Origin: Geopsychrobacter sp.
Lineage (GTDB): Bacteria; Desulfobacterota; Desulfuromonadia; Desulfuromonadales; Geopsychrobacteraceae
Assembly (NCBI GenBank): GCA_030620915.1
Contig: JAUXIR010000059.1
Location: 1-7,985 of the forward strand
Length of the DNA: 7,985 bases
Direction of reading: 5' to 3'
Positions 5,399-7,985 of this stretch are shown here, in pieces; the first letter of the stretch is position 1, and each line of letters starts with the position of its first letter. The notes beneath the pieces are model-generated. The model was given only the letters and a program-made list of their open reading frames with translations, was not told the DNA's origin and made no database searches. Both the position numbers and the translations under genes were made by a program.

Positions 5399-6571
5399 AT
5401 GAAGGGTAAATCGACCGAAATTATCGGCAGTGGTTACGCAGGCGACAGCCGCAAACTGGAGCGCTACAATTCGATCAATCCGCCGATCTATCATGCGTCC
5501 ACGGTTTTGTTCGAGGATTATGCCGAACTCAAGGCCGTCGGTCAGGGTCAGTACGAGGGTTTTACCTACGGCACCGATGGTAGCCCCACCCAGCACGCCT
5601 TCGAAAAAGCGATGACCGAGCTGGAGGGTGGCTACTGGACCCGCGCCTTTCCCTCGGGGCTGTTGGCCATCACCAGCGTCCTGCAGGCCTTTTTAGCGAG
5701 CGGCGACCACCTGTTGATCTGCAACAGTTGCTACGGCCCGGTGCGCAGGTTCGCGCGTAACCTGCTGGACAAGTACGGGGTCAAGACCAGTTACTTCCCC
5801 GCCAACGTCGGCGCCGACATCGCGGACTATATCACCCCCGAGACCCGTCTTATTCTGCTTGAGTCTCCCGGCTCCAATACCTTTGAAGTGCATGATGTCC
5901 CGGCGGTAGTCAAGGTGGCGCACCGGCATGGAATCCTCACTGCCATTGACAACACCTGGGCGACCCCGCTCTTTTTTCAACCCTTCGCGCATGGGGTCGA
6001 TATTTCGATCCATTCGGTGACCAAATATATTTCGGGTCATTCGGATGTCCTGCTCGGCAGCGCGACGGTCAGCGAGGCCTGCTATGAGCGGTTCCACCGT
6101 CTGTGCCGCGCACTGGAGATCTTTGCCCCGCAGGAGGCCTGCTACATGGCGCTGCGCGGGCTCAAAACCCTGAAGGTGAGATTGATGCAGCATCAAGCCT
6201 CGGCCCTGGAATTGGCCAGCTGGCTCGAAGGCGAGGCCGCCGTTGAAAGGGTGCTGCACCCCGCTCTGGCCAGTCATCCCGAACATGCCATCTGGCAGCG
6301 CGATTTCAGTGGCTCCAGCGGGATTTTCTCCTTCGTCCTCAAGCCGGAGTATGATGAGCAGGCCGTGGCGCGCTTTGTCGATAGTCTGGATCTCTTCGGT
6401 ATCGGCTACAGTTGGGGTGGGTTCAAGAGTCTGGTCACCGCCGGCAAGTTCGCCCAGTCGGATATCTCCCGCTACCATGATCGCTGGATGATCCGCTTGA
6501 ATATCGGCTTAGAGGATGTGGCGGATCTGCAGGCGGATGTGCAGCAGGCGTTGGGGAGACTCTCGAGCTGA
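5399..6571 (+). CDS. metC: Cystathionine beta-lyase (PLP-dependent, bacterial MetC type)
   Basis: Cytoplasmic PLP enzyme that splits cystathionine into homocysteine, pyruvate and ammonia, the step before methionine synthase. The protein has 390 residues, normal for the family. It aligns by recall along its whole length with E. coli MetC: LEGGYW near residue 75, Y112 (the active-site tyrosine, in CNSCYGP), LLESPGSNTFEVHDVPAVV, IDNTWATPLFF, PLP-binding K209 in SVTKYISGHSD (E. coli K210), FSGSSGIFSFVL, and the late GYSWGGFKSLV plus IRLNIGLEDV. The SWGG and SGHSD wording separates it from cystathionine gamma-synthase and gamma-lyase. One oddity is YGTDGSPT at 57-64, where E. coli has YGRRG; the arginine that helps hold the PLP phosphate of the neighbouring subunit is Thr59. 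The start ATG has AAGGGTGG 3 bases upstream, and no better start exists. It is probably controlled by the structured leader. It converges on the dehydrogenase gene (82 bp gap). Confidence 0.93.
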   Translation: MKGKSTEIIGSGYAGDSRKLERYNSINPPIYHASTVLFEDYAELKAVGQGQYEGFTYGTDGSPTQHAFEKAMTELEGGYWTRAFPSGLLAITSVLQAFLASGDHLLICNSCYGPVRRFARNLLDKYGVKTSYFPANVGADIADYITPETRLILLESPGSNTFEVHDVPAVVKVAHRHGILTAIDNTWATPLFFQPFAHGVDISIHSVTKYISGHSDVLLGSATVSEACYERFHRLCRALEIFAPQEACYMALRGLKTLKVRLMQHQASALELASWLEGEAAVERVLHPALASHPEHAIWQRDFSGSSGIFSFVLKPEYDEQAVARFVDSLDLFGIGYSWGGFKSLVTAGKFAQSDISRYHDRWMIRLNIGLEDVADLQADVQQALGRLSS

Positions 6572-6653
6572 AGTTTTTTCACCCAGGGAGGCCGTCTTGT
6601 TTCCGCTTGAAATAGCCGGAAGCGACGCGTAGGTCGGCAACGTTCGCCAGTCT

Positions 6654-7721
6654 CTACTCCTGATAGAGGGCGCCGGTGCGCGTGGCGAAGAACGCCTTGA
6701 GTGGAATCTCTTCCTGTTTCAGCAAGCCTTGGGACGGCAGTTCGCCGCGCGCCACCAACTCCACCACGGCGCAGACCGAAGCGGCGGTGGTCCAGGCGAT
6801 GGCTGGCCAGGTCTGCCCCGCGATCTGCTGTGGATAGTAGGCCCGCACAAACTCCTCGCGGAACAGCCTGCCGTTCTGCTGCCCCTCCACCGCGGCGTGC
6901 ACATAGACGACGTCGTCGTTGACCGGCGGCTTGGCGTGCACCAGGATCTCTCCGGCCCGTTCGCGGTCGTTCTTCATCAGCAGTTCGTTGAAGAAGAAGC
7001 GCATCAGCTTGCAATGGCCGAGATAACGGATGGTCTTATAATCGAGCCGCTCGACCTGCCCTTCGAAGCTGTCGCACATCGAGCCGAGGCCGCCGGAGGT
7101 GGTGAATGCCTCCAGCTGAACACCGTCGATGATGATGGTCTCCAGACCCTCCATCGGTGGCACCTGGGTCAGCCTGCCATCGGCGATTACGTCGCAGGGG
7201 TTGAGGTACTCGTTGACCACCCCTTCAGGCGACCAGTTAAAGGCATAGCCGAGCAGTCCGCGCGGGTGCTGAGGCAGGGCCCCGACCCGCAGCTCAATGC
7301 TGCGCAGTTGTTCGAAACGCGAGGCCAGATCCGCTCCCAGGATCGAGATGAAGCCCGGCGCCAGACCGCATTGCGGAGCCATCACCCCCTTGGCGGTGCC
7401 GGCCAGATCCTGAATGATGCGGGTGGTGGCGACATCTTCGGTGAGATCGAAAAAATGCCGTCCCAGACGGTGCGCGACACGGGCGACCGGCAGGTTGAGA
7501 TGGTAGGGCAGGCAGATCACTACCGCATCGTGGCTGGCGAGGAGATCTTGCAACAGCTTGCCCTCGCTGATCTCTCCCTTGCGGGTCGCGAAGGCGTTGC
7601 CTTTGGGTGGCTGACGATCCAGACCGGTCACCCGGTAGCCCTGTTCGTGCAGCAGGGTCGCCACCAGCAGGCCGACCTTGCCCAGGCCGACAACCAGAAT
7701 CGATTCGATGTTTTTATCCAT
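6654..7721 (-). CDS. Saccharopine dehydrogenase / lysine dehydrogenase-family oxidoreductase
   Basis: Cytoplasmic NAD(P)-dependent oxidoreductase of the saccharopine dehydrogenase superfamily, 355 residues. The N-terminal Rossmann fold shows ILVVGLGKVG with GLGKVG at residues 12-17, and Asp35-Arg36 at the end of the second strand, which favours NAD but does not settle it. After the fold come APQCGLAPGF (near 130-139), the typical opening of the substrate domain, then VGALPQHPRGLLGYAFNWS, VVNEYLNPCDVIADG, TSGGLGSM and KTIRYLGHC. This order is that of lysine 6-dehydrogenase and the L-glutamate-forming saccharopine dehydrogenases. Carboxynorspermidine dehydrogenase is a related alternative, but no polyamine gene is nearby. 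ATG 7721 is preferred over an upstream in-frame TTG (7763) because the Rossmann strand begins only six residues in; AGGAG (7737-7733) lies 11 bases before it, rather far. It converges with metC. No clear terminator is seen in 6572-6653. The exact substrate cannot be told from sequence. Confidence 0.85.
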   Translation of the reverse strand: MDKNIESILVVGLGKVGLLVATLLHEQGYRVTGLDRQPPKGNAFATRKGEISEGKLLQDLLASHDAVVICLPYHLNLPVARVAHRLGRHFFDLTEDVATTRIIQDLAGTAKGVMAPQCGLAPGFISILGADLASRFEQLRSIELRVGALPQHPRGLLGYAFNWSPEGVVNEYLNPCDVIADGRLTQVPPMEGLETIIIDGVQLEAFTTSGGLGSMCDSFEGQVERLDYKTIRYLGHCKLMRFFFNELLMKNDRERAGEILVHAKPPVNDDVVYVHAAVEGQQNGRLFREEFVRAYYPQQIAGQTWPAIAWTTAASVCAVVELVARGELPSQGLLKQEEIPLKAFFATRTGALYQE

Positions 7722-7773
7722 GGTTGACGTTGCTCCTGATGAAAATACGCCCCTGCACCCCAAAGAAGGTTAG

Positions 7774-7985
7774 CCACCAAGGTCACCGAGAAGGTCAAAG
7801 GCACTTTAACGCAGAGATGGAGAGAAAAGCAGTGATCGCGGAGACGGAGAGAAAAGCAAAATCCATTTAGATTATAAAATCAAAACCGACTTTTCGATCT
7901 TCTTACTCTGCGTCCTCTCCATCTCTGCGTCTCTCCGTTAAAATGCTTTTCTTGGTGTCCTTGGTGTCCTTGGTGTCCTTGGTGT
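7774..7985. repeat. Roughly 210-bp imperfect palindrome in the right-end intergenic region
   Basis: Two arms repeat the same words in inverted order. ACGCAGAGATGGAGAG (7809-7824) is perfectly inverted at 7915-7930. Further out, CACTTTAACG (7802-7811) is matched on the opposite strand, with one change, by the CGTTAAAATG block (7936-7945). At the outside, CCACCAAGG (7774-7782) is matched by the CCTTGGTGT run that reaches the edge. Inside the left arm GGAGAGAAAAGCA occurs twice (7819-7831 and 7846-7858). The centre (7859-7905) is AT-rich. No credible coding frame is present. The text resembles an intergenic repeat family I associate with Desulfuromonas/Geobacter genomes, but that is recollection. 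Confidence 0.7.
7951..7985. repeat. 9-bp tandem repeat CTTGGTGTC, 3.9 copies, cut by the window edge
   Basis: CTTGGTGTC repeats exactly from 7951, 7960 and 7969, with a fourth copy from 7978 truncated at the window end. Copies are identical, suggesting recent slippage expansion. It forms the outer right arm of the palindrome described above; the left arm has only a single degenerate counterpart. The total copy number is unknown. Confidence 0.9.

Noticed and set aside
5196..5402. 68-codon plus-strand frame ending ATGA over the metC start
   Set aside because: It has no ribosome binding site, starts upstream of the predicted transcript start and runs through the structured leader. Its last nine codons (from ATG 5373) could couple to metC, but only a weak AGAGG 14 bases upstream supports that.
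6572..6653. T run at 6574-6579 after metC considered as a terminator
   Set aside because: Only a 3-bp stem can be drawn directly before it. The TTCCG/CGGAA hairpin further on lacks a T run on either strand.
6729..7727. 332-codon open frame on the plus strand opposite the dehydrogenase gene
   Set aside because: It mirrors almost exactly the dehydrogenase gene, whose Rossmann fold and substrate domain are clear. The antisense translation shows no family features.
7951..7985. Regular repeats at the right edge considered as a CRISPR array
   Set aside because: Units are 9 bp, directly adjacent and without spacers, so this is a simple tandem repeat.

Overview
The window is about 8 kb of chromosomal, moderately GC-rich bacterial DNA carrying core metabolic genes. 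The mix fits a deltaproteobacterium of the Desulfuromonas/Geobacter type: a bacterial glutaminyl-tRNA synthetase next to cysS, a small periplasmic multiheme c-type cytochrome, and a short 'Aquifex-type' aconitase. This placement is inferred from gene content and general sequence style, not from a database match. No transposase, phage gene, CRISPR array, tRNA or rRNA was found.

Layout, left to right: (1) the 3' end of glnS (plus), a 165-bp spacer with short repeats, then a complete cysS (plus). (2) A short gene for a secreted tetraheme cytochrome (plus), closed by a strong intrinsic terminator. (3) An aconitase gene (plus) behind a perfect TATAAT box and an 80-nt leader that can form alternative pairings with the ribosome binding site. 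(4) A convergent 71-codon gene of unknown function (minus), whose intrinsic terminator lies inside the 3' end of the aconitase coding region. (5) A divergent intergenic region of about 200 bp with overlapping promoter-like elements and a strongly structured leader, then metC for cystathionine beta-lyase (plus). (6) A convergent saccharopine/lysine dehydrogenase-family gene (minus). (7) A non-coding right end with a roughly 210-bp imperfect palindrome ending in a 9-bp tandem repeat that runs off the window.

Most genes appear to be separate transcription units rather than one operon. glnS and cysS both charge tRNA. Aconitase serves the citric acid cycle, the cytochrome serves periplasmic electron transfer, metC serves methionine synthesis, and the dehydrogenase probably acts in lysine or related amino acid metabolism.

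The points most worth a second look are the folded leader upstream of metC, which may be an unassigned riboswitch-like element, the serine in place of the first iron-sulfur cysteine of the aconitase, the alternative ribosome-binding-site pairing in the aconitase leader, and the uncharacterised 71-residue protein. I did not find a clear new multi-gene system such as a defence or mobile module.
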